A DNA stretch of 64,000 bases from Aquilaria yunnanensis (taxonomy: Eukaryota > Streptophyta > Magnoliopsida > Malvales > Thymelaeaceae), in NCBI GenBank assembly GCA_039654915.1, contig CM077598.1, positions 73,188,041-73,252,040 on the forward strand, read 5' to 3'. The position numbers and the translations under genes were made by a program. Shown here one piece after another: positions 44,790 to 55,619 of this stretch (position 1 is its first letter; every line of letters begins with the position of its first letter). Below the pieces are notes generated by a model. The model was not told the origin of the DNA. It saw nothing but the letters and a program-made list of their open reading frames with translations, and ran no database searches.

Positions 44790-45656
44790 TGATAGCCAAA
44801 GGCTATCGCCTCAATCTGGCCGAATACCCTGCCACAACAATGGCCAGAAGAACTGGCGCTTCCCGGGAATAGGTGGAATCATGCACCTCGGGAGATAGCC
44901 GGAGAGCTCCGAGCCTCGGCACGCCAGTAAAACTTGAGGACTCCATTCGCCCCCCAAGGTTGTGAACAGCGCGCCTTCGGAAAAGTGGCACCAGACATTG
45001 CTGCCCGAATATGATATCCCCGAAGGCGGAACCCCCTGGAACTGGGAACCCCCGAACTGAGGGTAGGCTTCCCGAAGAGGCTCTGTCCGAACTAGAGGAC
45101 GACCTCGCCCAGGGACCTCGGGAGTACGGCAGGAGCATTTAAGGAAGCATTTAAGGAAGCCTCTGACACGTCCCACCACAGACATAAAAAGTCGCCCTGA
45201 CGCGCAGACGCCATCAGAATCATATCATGGCCCGTCTCAGCACAAGGCTCGAGGCCATCTAGTTACCAACTATCTGTCCCCTACGCCCAGACGTTCAGGA
45301 GCATCCGACCGCACACGTGTCATGATCTGAGCGGGCTAGGTATTCCTATATATACAGGAAATAAATACTTGACAGGAGGTTGGCAGGCCGGATATACAGC
45401 TCCCACACCCTGAGAAAATACCAGGTGAGACTTTTCTGCCTTTCTCTTTGAGCTAGTGACTTTCTCCTTCTTCCGGCCACCACTGACTTGGGCGTCGGAG
45501 GCTCCCCCCCTGGAAAAACACTCCGGGGGCCTCCTAACCCTGTTTACCAGCTTTTCAGGTACTCTCCTTGGGGCGATCCACCTTCCAGGCGTTCTTCCTC
45601 CTAGAAGTCTCCTCAACAGTCATCATGACTCACAACGATGAGGCCTTAGGCCATCA
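44790..45656 (+). repeat. 3' LTR of T2
   Basis: This is the 867-bp partner of 34452-35318, with the same TGATAGCC start and GGCCATCA end. It is followed by the TSD CTCGG. Confidence 0.97.
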
Positions 45657-45798
45657 CTCGGGACAATGGAAATGAAGAAACTTGCAAGAAAAGACTTAGC
45701 CAAAAAATCCTCATTAAGAGCAAAGCTGCTTTACAGTAAAGAACTGCTCGAAGAAGGATTACAAAATAGAAGGGAAGGAAAAGGGGCCCTAAAATACC
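45657..45798. repeat. Convergent spacer of T1, right part
   Basis: Sequence continues T1 after T2 (GGGACAATGGAAATGAAGAA) up to the aORF stop. No gene is visible. Confidence 0.8.
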
Positions 45799-48221
45799 CT
45801 AAGGGTTCGCAGCATCCCGAGAGCCACTTGTTTGCCCGCCCTTTTCCACCACCTTCGGCGCTGGAATTGAAGGAGGAAGTTTCAGATGTTCGACCTTGGA
45901 CCATTTCCATCGAGGTCCCCCAGGAATGTTTAGACCCTCTAGAAAAGAGAGGTCCAGATCTGGGAACCTCTGGAGAACCTGGTGCCGAGCAAGGCAGAAG
46001 CCGTCCTGGAACGCGACCTTGTTCATTTGATCAGACTTGTTCTTCTCAAGCTCGACGTCGTCAAGCTCGTCCTTCAGGTCCGCGATCTCCTCTTCCAGCG
46101 CCTTTATCTGCTCCTCCCCCTTCGGCTCCTTCTTCAACGACTCGACCTCGGCCCGGAGAGCGTTATTCTCACTCATCAACGACACTATACGGCTGTCAGA
46201 ACCAGCCTTGTGCTGGAGAAGATCTTCGTTGGCGGCGAGCATCCCCTTTATTTGGTCACCGAGGTCAGCGATCTTCCTGGAAGAGTCCTTTTGCAGTTCT
46301 TCTTTTTCCTTCCGGAACTCCTCCTGAAGGGCAGCTACTTCTTTCTCAGCAGCCTCTTTCAGCTGCAGGTTTTTGGCGACCGACTCCGCGAGTGCGGTCC
46401 TCGTCTCATTCATGGTTTGAGTGGCCGAAGTTCGAAAAGCAACCTCCCTGGCCACCCGAACTTGGAGAAAGGCGGCGTACCCCATCAGCTGCAAAAAGAT
46501 TAAACGCAAGGTCAGTAAGAGCCAAACACTTAGGAAAAAATTGAAGGGAAAGAGCTGTGAAGGATATACTTGAGCAGCATGCTTAGTGATCTTTGCGGTG
46601 AGGGTGTTATCCCCCGGATGGGCCGCCGCTATAGCCTTGAAGGAGGCCTCGGTGAGCACCCCCTTCAAAATTTCCTTAGCCATTTGAGGAACGTCCTCGG
46701 AGTACATATTCATGTCCTCCGTGAACGTCCAGAAAGGCTCCTTGGGTATCTTCCCTTGCGGGATTTTTGCATCCCGAAGAGCCCGCTTCCGAGCATGTTC
46801 GGCCACCCAGCCAGGGGTAGTCAACTCCCCTGTGTGGTAAGAATGAGAATGAGATTAAAGACAAAGAAGCCAATCCAGAAAAAACAAAGAAAGAACACTT
46901 TGTCTGGAAACAAACCTGGTGAAACCTCGACAACAACGTCCTCGGAGTCCCCGGCCTCCTCGGTCGAAATGCCCTTACCCTTCCGCTTGCGCCGCTCTTC
47001 GGCAGAAGGTACTTCTACCACTACATCAAGGAGGGCCTGTGACGCGGTAGGACTCTGAGGAGGGACGTCGGTTGAAGGGACCTCGGAAGCAGCAGTCTCA
47101 GACGCCGGAATCTCGGCTGCCCCAGGCTCATCGGCAGTCTCCTCGGGAATTCCCTCTAGAGGAGCCTGGGCAGCTCTCTTTGCCCGTTTCTTCGAAGGCC
47201 CCACGCCAGTAGACTTCCACCTTCGGGAAGACGCCTTGTTCGTCTGATCGCCCTTCTCCACTTGTCCGGTAAAAAGAGACTTGTAATAGGCGGCAGTCGC
47301 ATCGCCCATCTCTAAAAAAGGAGAGAAACATCAGCGTAAGTCCGAGGAAAAAAGCAGTAAAGGAGTAGAAGATAACTCACTTTCGGCAAGCGCTTCGAAA
47401 GAAATTTCCTCCTTAAGAAGCTTGACCAACCAGGAATCCTTCCCGGCAATGGCAGGAGCTGGCATCTCGAGGTCAGTCTCGTGCTCCTTTACCACCTTTA
47501 GCTCCCGAAGGAGCTCTTCGGTCATCAACTTCCAGTTGATTGGAAAAGGGTAAAGGGCGCGCGGAACGACCTCGGGATCCTAGTCAGAGACAGCCCGAAT
47601 GCGGGCGTCAAAATCCGCGAACAAGGGAGCTAACTCTTGAGTCAGCAGCATCCTCGGATCAGCAACGTCCACATCCAGTGTTCCCTGAGCCGATTTGGCC
47701 GGAACGTACGACCAGGCCTCGTCCATCTTCATGAAGAAAAACTTCTGTTGCCACCCCCGCCAGCTATCTTTAGTGGCAAAGGTGAACATGAATTTCTTGC
47801 TCCCGGATCCCCGAGGTAGCATGAAATGGAAGCCACCCTTCAAGACCACAGAGAGCTTGTAATACTGCATAAAGATTCTGAAATTGGGTTCTATCCCGAA
47901 GACGCCACACATGCAGAGGTAGGCGTTAAAATAGCAGAATGAGTTCGGGGGAAGCTGGTTCACAGCAATGCCATGAAATTTGCAGAACTCGCACACCATC
48001 TTCGGGGGAGGATACCGAAGACCGGCCTTCAGCTGGGCTCGGAAGATGGTAACCTCCTTACTGTGGTTTGAAAAAGCATAATGGCTAGAACGAGGCAGCC
48101 TAGTAATGGCGTAAGAGGGAAGAAAGAATTTTTTCTTCCACCTCTCTAACTTTTCAGGGGTGGTGCAACAAGGATGGGCTAAAAGAGGCTGCCGGCTCTC
48201 AGGAATGGGCATTTTCGACAT
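45799..48221 (-). pseudogene. aORF of T1: four-exon antisense gene with a single stop
   Basis: Exons on the minus strand are 48221-47381 (841 nt), 47311-46916 (396 nt), 46829-46570 (260 nt) and 46488-45799. The first acceptor is TTTTTTAG|AGATGG and the other splice sites are canonical. The protein starts MSKMPIPESRQPLLAHPCCTT. It has the conserved exon 1 domain, a basic segment in exon 2 and a long coiled coil in exon 4 ending GSRDAANP at 45799. The only break I find is TAG at 47580-47582 where other copies have a tryptophan codon (TGG). This is the copy closest to an intact full-length gene in the window. T3 separates its TATA box from the upstream promoter sites. Confidence 0.88.
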
Positions 48222-48515
48222 GAAAACGAGTTTGAAAATGGAAGAAAACAGTTTCCAGAGAAAAACTCAAAAGAACACAGGGATCTAAGCGCTCTGAAAA
48301 ACAAAAACCCACCGAAAGATTTGCCAAAATCTGAGGACGCCGTCGTGAAAGCTGGCTGGAAAAAAGCTTTGATTAAGGTAGCTCCGCCACAGAAAGCAAG
48401 AAAGTGCAAGAACAGGGGCAAAGCAGAGAGAAGAGCAAAAGAGAAAGCAAAAGGAACTTATGATGGAGTGGGCTATTTATAAGCCAGAGGTGGATAACCG
48501 AAACATCATCATAAG
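48222..48515 (-). promoter_or_regulatory. aORF leader and TATA box of T1 (48474-48481)
   Basis: On the minus strand TATAAATA lies 253 bp upstream of the ATG, followed by a pyrimidine-rich leader. T3 begins 35 bp upstream of the TATA box. The distal sites now lie beyond T3, around 59680-59900. Confidence 0.7.
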
Positions 48516-49382
48516 TGATAGCCAAAGGCTATCGCCTCAATTTGGCCGAACACCCTGCCACAACAATGGCCAGAAGAACTGGCGCTTCCCGGGAACAGGT
48601 GGAATCATGCACCTCGGGAGATAGCCGGAGAGCTCCGAGCCTCGGCACGCCAGTAAAACTTGAGGACTCTATTCGCCCCCCAAGGTTGTGAACAGCGCGC
48701 CTTCGGAAAAGTGGCACCAGACATTGCTGCCCGAACATGATATCCCCGAAGGCGGAACCCCCTGGAACTGGGAACCCCCGAACTGAGGGTATGCTTCCCG
48801 AAGAGGCTCTGTCCGAACTAGAGGACGACCTCGCCCAGGGACCTCGGGAGTACGGCAGGAGCATTTATGGAAGCATTTAAGGAAGCCTCTGACACGTCCC
48901 ACCACAGACGTAAAAAGTCGCCCTGACGCGCAGACGCCATCAGAATCACATCATGGCCCGTCTCAGCACAAGGCTCGAGGCCATTTGGTTACCAACTATC
49001 TGTCCCCTACGCCCAGAAGTTCAGGAGCATCCGACCGCACACATGTCATGATCTGAACGGGCTAGGCATCCCTATATATACAGGAAATAAATACTTCACA
49101 GGAGGTTGGTTGGCCGGAGATACAGCTCCCACACTCTGAGAAAATACCAGGTGAGACTTTTCTGCCTTTCTCTTTGAGCTAGTGACTTTCTCCTTTTTCC
49201 GGCCACCACTGACTTGGGCGTCGGAGGCTCCCCCACCGAAAAAACACTCCGGGGGCCTCCTAACCCTGTTTACCAGCTTTTCAGGTACTCTCCTTGGGGC
49301 GATCCACCTTCCAGGCGTTCTTCCTCCTAGAAGTCTCCTCAACAGTCATCATGACTCACAACGATGAGGCCCCAGGCCATCA
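48516..49382 (+). repeat. 5' LTR of T3
   Basis: This 867-bp LTR is of the T2 subfamily, TGATAGCCAAAGGCTATC to GGCCATCA. The distal G-box is CACATG here. TATATATA is kept. Confidence 0.96.
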
Positions 49383-52300
49383 TTTGGCGCCGTCTGTGGG
49401 AACCCGCTCGCAAATCGCCGTCGTTGAGACTCGGCTTTCTAAGGACAAGGGACTCCCAAGGTCCTCGTCCGCGCCTGAGATACAACCGGCCGCTGAGCAG
49501 ACACTCCTAGAGACTTCTACGCCCGAGGAAGACCGCCCGCTGGTAATCACCATGAGCTTCTTGAGGGACTTTCAGCGCTCAGTCGTTGCTGAAATGACTC
49601 AGCAGATCGACCGAAGATGGCCGCAGCAGTCACAGGCCCAGAAACCCTCCTCATCAGCACGCCCTCGGGAGAGAAGCCCCAAGTCTACATACCGCAGTTC
49701 AGGAAGTGGAGAGCCTCACGGAGAATCATCCACAGAAGATATAGCCCTCGGGAAACGGCCTGTGGGACAAATCGGGTCCGAGCGACCGAGAGTCTCACAG
49801 CGAAGCAGTTCGTCGCCCAAGGCGAGGTCTCTGACCCCTCCGCGCCGAACTCGCTCCCCAAAGAGGCGCCGTCGATCTCCCTCCAGCGAAAATGGTCCTA
49901 GCGCCACTGTTCTTATGGAAAGGATATTGGCACGGCTGGACAGAGTGGAGAAGCAAGTGGCCAGAAAACCCGTTTGGGACAGGCTGTTGGGGGCATTATG
50001 CGAAGATGACTCCCCGTTTATTCGCGCCGTCGTTGAGGCAGCTATGCCAGGCAACTTCAGAGTGCCTAGGCTGGAGATCTATGATGGCCGGACTGATCCA
50101 CAGGCCCATCTGACGAAGTACAGATGGAGCATGATAATGCACGGAGCTGATGACGCTACAATGTGCAAATGCTTCGAAGTCACCCTCACGGGCCCAGCAA
50201 CAGCATGGTACAATTCCTTGCCCCCAGGGACTAACACTGAGTTCCAGGACTTGTCCACAGCCTTCACCCAGCAGTTCATTGGGAGCAGGCCGACGGCCAA
50301 AATGCCTGTACAGATGTTGGACATAGAGTAGAGAAACGGAGAGACAATCCGAGACTATGTCGAACGATTCAACAGGGAAGCACTCAGCGTCCCGGACTTC
50401 CGGCCCGAAATACGCATCCTCGCTATGACACGGGGCCTTCGGCGTGACTCACAGCTATTCTACGAGTTCTCAAAGGACCCCCCGGAGACCCTCGGAGAAT
50501 TTTACCGAAGGGCAGAGCAGCACATGACAGCCGAGGAATTGAGGATGGCGGGGCCGAAGTCTGATCATCACCGTGCCGAAGGGTCCAGTCAGTAAGCTCG
50601 GCATCTTTCTGAACACACAGGCCGACCACGACGAATGCGAGGAAGGAAACCTCAAAGTTTCACGCCCTTGAGCACGACACGGACCAAAATTCTCATGGTG
50701 CTGGAAAGGCAAGGGACGCAGATTCGGCGGCCAAAGACCTTGGCCGCCGATAATAAGAAGAATGCCAAGAAGTTCTGCCAGTTTCATCGCGACCACGGTC
50801 ATGAGACCGAAGACTGCTTCCAGCTGAAGAAGTACATAGAGTCGCTGATCAAACAGGGCCAACTTTGCAAATACCTGGGAATGCCCTCCCCAAAAGGAAG
50901 AAAAGAGGAGGAAGAGAGGGCCAAAAACGAGGACTATGACTCCGACAGGCGGAGAAACAGAAGTCCAAAAAGGCGCCTCGCACCTCCAGTAAGGGTCATC
51001 CAAACCATCACCACGGGGCTCCCATCCTCGGAAAGAAAGCGAAAGGCCAGAGAAATTGCAGTCATGGAGTATCAAACTCCATCAAAGAAACTGGCTCGCA
51101 AAGATGGCTCCACCGTCGTCTTCCCCCACGACGACCCGCTGCTGATAATGGCGAGAATAGGGAACTGGGACGTCAAGAGAGTGTTGCTTGATGATGGCTC
51201 AAATGCTGACGTCCTATTCTCGCACTTACTGCCGAGCTTGGGCATCTCCAGCAACAAGCTTAAACCTATCACCACGCCCACCTTCGGTGTTGGGCCATCC
51301 GAACTACCCGTCCTCGGATGGATCGACCTCCCCTTGATGATGAAAGGCACTTCGGTAGACGGAGCAGCTGAGTTGTACGCGTCCACAATGGCAAGATTCA
51401 TCATCATGGACATCCCGTCTTCGTACAACGCCATCCTTGGAAGGCAGACTCAGGGGAATCTGCACATTCGCCCCGATGTGAAGTACTTGACTGTCACATT
51501 CGCCACCAAGGATGGAGATGCAGAGGTCTTCATCGACCAAGCCGAGGTAAGAAAGGTGTTTGTAAAAGCACGAAAGGCTCCGGCAAACAACTCTACACAA
51601 ACGGTGGAGGCAAAGGCGTAGGAGAAAGGCAAAGAAGGAGATCCCGCAGAAGCAGAAACGGAAGCAGTAGATCTTGTCCCAGGACAATCTACCCGAATAG
51701 GGAAGAGCTTGGCCAAAGGTGATAAGGGAAATCTTGTATCCTTTCTGCTGAAAAATAAAGATCTGTTTGCCTACTCGCCGAAAGACATGCCAGGAGTAAA
51801 CCCTGGCATAATACAGCACAGCCTCAAAGTAAGCCCGGAAGCAAAACCTATCAGGCAAAAGAAACGAAGCATCTCAGCCCACAAAAGCAACTTTGTGAAA
51901 ACCGAAGTCCAGCGCCTATTGGATGCTGAAGTTATCAGGGAGGTAAAATACCCCGAATGGTTAAGCAACGTGGTCATCGCCACAAAAGAAGGTAGCAGCA
52001 AACTCCGGATGTGCATTGATTTCAGAAACTTGAACGATGCTTGCCCGAAAGACTCATTTCCCCTCCAGCCAATAGATCAACTGGTAGATTCAACGGCCAA
52101 ATACGGGCTCCTGAGCTTCCTAGATGCCTTCAGCGGCTACCATCAGATAAGGATGGACCCCGAAGATGAAGAGAAAACTGCCTTCATCACCGAGGGAGGA
52201 ACGTACTGCTATGTCAGAATGCCCTTCGGGCTTAAAAATGCAGGAGCCACCTACCAGAGACTGATGAACAAGGTCTTCAAGGACCAAATGGGGAGAAACA

Positions 52301-54849
52301 TGGAGGTATATGTCGATGATATGATAGTCAAAAGCAAGCTGCCCGGCTACCACGTTGCAGATTTGGAGGAAACCTTCCAAAAGCTCAAAGCCTTCGGGAT
52401 TCGCCTTAATCCCGAGAAGTGTATCTTCGGCGTGACCTCGGGAAAATTCCTTGGGTACATGGTATCCGAAAGAGGCATCGACGCCAATCCTGAGAAGATT
52501 AAGGCTCTGCTTGAGTTCCGAACTCCTGCCACAGTCAAAGACGTGCAGAGACTAACTGGAAGAATAACCTCTCTGAGCAGGTTTATTTCCAGGTACGGAG
52601 ATAGATGTAGACCTTTCTTCAAAGTCCTCACAAAGGCAGCAAAGATGGAAGGCGACCTCGGAAGAAACAATCATCCTTGGGACGAAGATTGCCAAAAGGC
52701 CTGGGAAGAACTCAAAGTCTACCTGGCCAGCCTGCCGACTCTGCGACAACCTCGGGAGGGAGAACCCCTCGTACTGTACCTCGCCGTCACAGAAAAGGCC
52801 GTGAGCTCGGTTCTGGTGAAAGAAGAAGGGCCGAAACAATGGCTGGTCTAGTATGTCAGCAAGTCCCTGCATGGCGCCGAAGTCAGGTACCCTTTGCTTC
52901 AAAAAGCTATATACGCCTTGGTGCTTGCAGGAAGAAGACTGCGACCATATTTCCAGGCTCACCCCATCATCGTCCGAAGTAGTCTACCACTACGGGATGT
53001 TATGAAGAGAGTTGATCATTCGGGAAGGCTCTCCAAGTGGTGCATAGAGCTTGGCGAACATGAAATCACGTATGAGCCTCGGAAGGCCATAAAAGCCCAA
53101 GCATTGGCAGATTTTATCGCCGAAATATGCACCACTGAGGAGAACCACTCAGATCCGAAAGAAGGTGAGCCAGAATGGACCTTGCATGTTGACGGAGCCT
53201 CGGGGTCCGAACACCAGGGAGCTGGAATAGTTATCAGAGGACCCAAAGGCCTAGAGGTGATGAAGGCTATCAAGTTCAGCTTCAACGTCACCAATAATGT
53301 GGCTGAGTATGAAGCCCTCATAGCGGGATTACGCTTGGCCAGAAAGATTGGCGTGAAAAACTTAAGGGCTCACAGCGATTCCCAGCTGGTAGTTCGGCAG
53401 ACGGCAGGAGATTATGGGGCGAAGGACCCAATCCTGGCAAAATACCACGAGCTGGTAACAAAACTCATCCAAGAGTTTGACGCCGTGCGGATCGAAAATG
53501 TACCCCGGCGGAATAACACTGAGGCAGATTGTTTAGAGAAGTCCAAAACATACACCGAGGTGCTAGACCATCCAAGCATCTCCGTGCTAAGCGTAATGAC
53601 CTCGGGAACAGTGTGGAAGGACCCCATAAAGAGATACCTCGCAGAGAATGAGCTTCCCGAAGACGCCGGCAATGCTGCAAGACTGCGAAGACGCGCCAGA
53701 AGATTCTTCTTGATTGGTGAAGAGTTATATCGGCAAGGATATGCAAATCCGCTGCAGAGATGTGTGGGCGAAGAGGATACTGAGATGGTCCTCGAAGAAG
53801 TTCACGAAGGCATGTGTGGCTCGTACATTGGAACTGATGCCCTTGCAGCAGTGATACTCCGCCAAGGATAGTTCTGGCCTACCCTGAGAAAGGACGCAAG
53901 GCAGTTCGTCCAGAAGTGCGGTAGTTGCCAGAGACATGCAAAAATCCAGAGGATACCCTCGGAAATGGTAACGTCGGCAGACTACCCTTGGCCCTTTGCA
54001 GTCTGGGGTATAGACCTTATTGGGCCACTCCCCACAGCGCCCGGAGGCGTGAAATTCTGCGTGGTAGCAGTGGACTATTTCTCAAAGTGGGTAGAGGCAG
54101 AACCACTAGCAACTATCTCGGCAAAAGAAGTGCAGAAGTTCGTATGGAAGAACATCGTATGCAGATTTGGCATACCGAGGGTACTAGTAGCTGATAATGG
54201 ATCCCAGTTCATAGACAAAGGATTCCAGGAATTTATCAGCGACCTCGGAATAAAGATGCACTTCGCCCCAGTAGCTCACCCCCAAAGCAATGGGCAGGTG
54301 GAAGTATCAAACAGGACCATAAAAGATGGCCTGAAAAAGAGACTTGGGGAAGCCAAGGGGAAATGGCCAGGAGAACTCCAAAGTGTATTGTGGAGCTACC
54401 GAACGACGCCACGAAGAGCCACAGGGGAAACTCCCTTCTCACTCGTCTTCGGAACCGAGGCCATTATCCCAATAGAGATAGTTCAGCCTTCAATACGGGT
54501 GCAAGTATTTGATGAAGGCGGAAACGACCTCGGTCTGAGAACTAAGCTCGACCTTGTGGCCGAACACAGAGAAATAGCCGAGCTGAGAAGAAAAGCTTTC
54601 CAGCAAAGAGTGGCCGCGGCTATCAACTTAAAAGCCAGGCCAAAAGAAATCAAAAAAGGAGACCTCGTTCTCCGAAAGGCCGACTTTGCACCCCGAAGGC
54701 CATCTCACGGAGTACTTCACGCAAATTGGGAAGGACCTTATCTGGTTCTCGCCGAAGTACGAAAAGGCGTGTACAAGCTTGGCGACGCCGAAGGCGTAGA
54801 ATTGAAAAACACTTGGCATTCAGATGCCTTGAAAAAATTCTACGCCTAG
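49351..54849 (+). pseudogene. gag-pol of T3 (Tat polyprotein with five stops)
   Basis: The frame has the same length and layout as T2, from the ATG at 49351 in the LTR to a stop after DALKKFYA at 54849. In-frame stops lie at 50329-50331 (CAG to TAG, the same codon as in T1), 50593-50595 (CAA to TAA), 51619-51621 (CAG to TAG), 52849-52851 and 53869-53871 (both TAC to TAG). There are no frameshifts. RT keeps YVDD. The integrase keeps GIDLIGPL, VADNGSQF and NGQVEVSN, so the catalytic triad lost in T2 survives here in a broken frame. Confidence 0.93.
49385..49402 (+). other. Primer-binding site of T3
   Basis: TGGCGCCGTCTGTGGGAA lies two bases after the LTR and is identical to T2. Confidence 0.87.
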
Positions 54850-55619
54850 GGTTGAGCGGAGGAGATATATTGTACAAGAAATATTCTAAGTACAGAATGG
54901 TCTGGAGAAGAATGGTCTTGAGAAAAATTTTTAAGTATACCAAATTGTCCAAGACAGAATTCCGCGAAGGTGCTCACCACGAAAAAAGCAGATGTGACTT
55001 CTCGAAGTCCCTTGAGCCACTATGCTCGGGAAAAATGGGAAACAAGAATCTTGCAAAGGTACTCGGCATAATCAGTGCAGAGAAAATTTTTCGAACACCC
55101 TTGAGCGAACATGCTCGGGAAAAAGGGAAAGCAAGAATCTCGCAAAAGTACACCCCAAAAAAAAAGTAGAGGTAATTTCCAAACACCCTTGAGCGAACGT
55201 GCTCGGGAAAAAGGGAAATGAGCAATCTCGTGAAAATTTTCCTAAGTCCCTTGAGCAAATATGCTCGGGACAATAGGAAGACAGAAAAATTTGGCTGAAG
55301 GTTTTCCGAAGTCCCTTGAGCGAACATGTTCGGGATAAAAGGGAACAAAAAGCCTGCAAAAGACTTAGCCAAATTTTTACAAACTTCCCAGAAAGTCTCT
55401 TGAGCGAGCACACTCGGGACAAAGGAAGGTAAAAAGTTTCTTTGGTTGCAGGTTTTCTGAAAGTCTCTTGAGCAAACGTGTTCGGGACAGTGGAAATGAA
55501 GAAACTTGCAAGAAAGGACTTAGCCAAAAGATTGTTCATTTAGAGCAAACGCTGCCTTACAAAAGAAGCGCCCAAAGAAGGAGCACAAAGGAGAAAAATA
55601 AGAGGAGCCCTAAAACAAA
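54850..55619. repeat. Convergent spacer of T3 with hairpin repeats
   Basis: CTTGAGC(G/A)AACATGCTCGGG-type repeats run from about 55008 to 55490. The 151-bp unit that is duplicated in T2 is present once. No gene is visible. Confidence 0.85.

Larger units (their letters stand above)
34452..45656 (+). mobile_element. T2: complete Tat element with an uninterrupted gag-pol
   Basis: The element is 11,205 bp with 867-bp LTRs at 34452-35318 and 44790-45656 and TSD CTCGG (34447-34451 and 45657-45661). I count about 9 LTR differences (1.0%). It lies in the spacer between gag-pol and aORF of T1. It is the only Tat copy here with an open polyprotein, but integrase carries a catalytic Asp to Tyr change and the aORF has a stop and a frameshift. 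Confidence 0.97.

Noticed and set aside
48516..49382. The LTR at 48516 as the 3' LTR of T1
   Set aside because: Its TSD (ATAAG) and length match 58810-59676. The T1 subfamily LTR with matching GTTCT is at 60186-61065.
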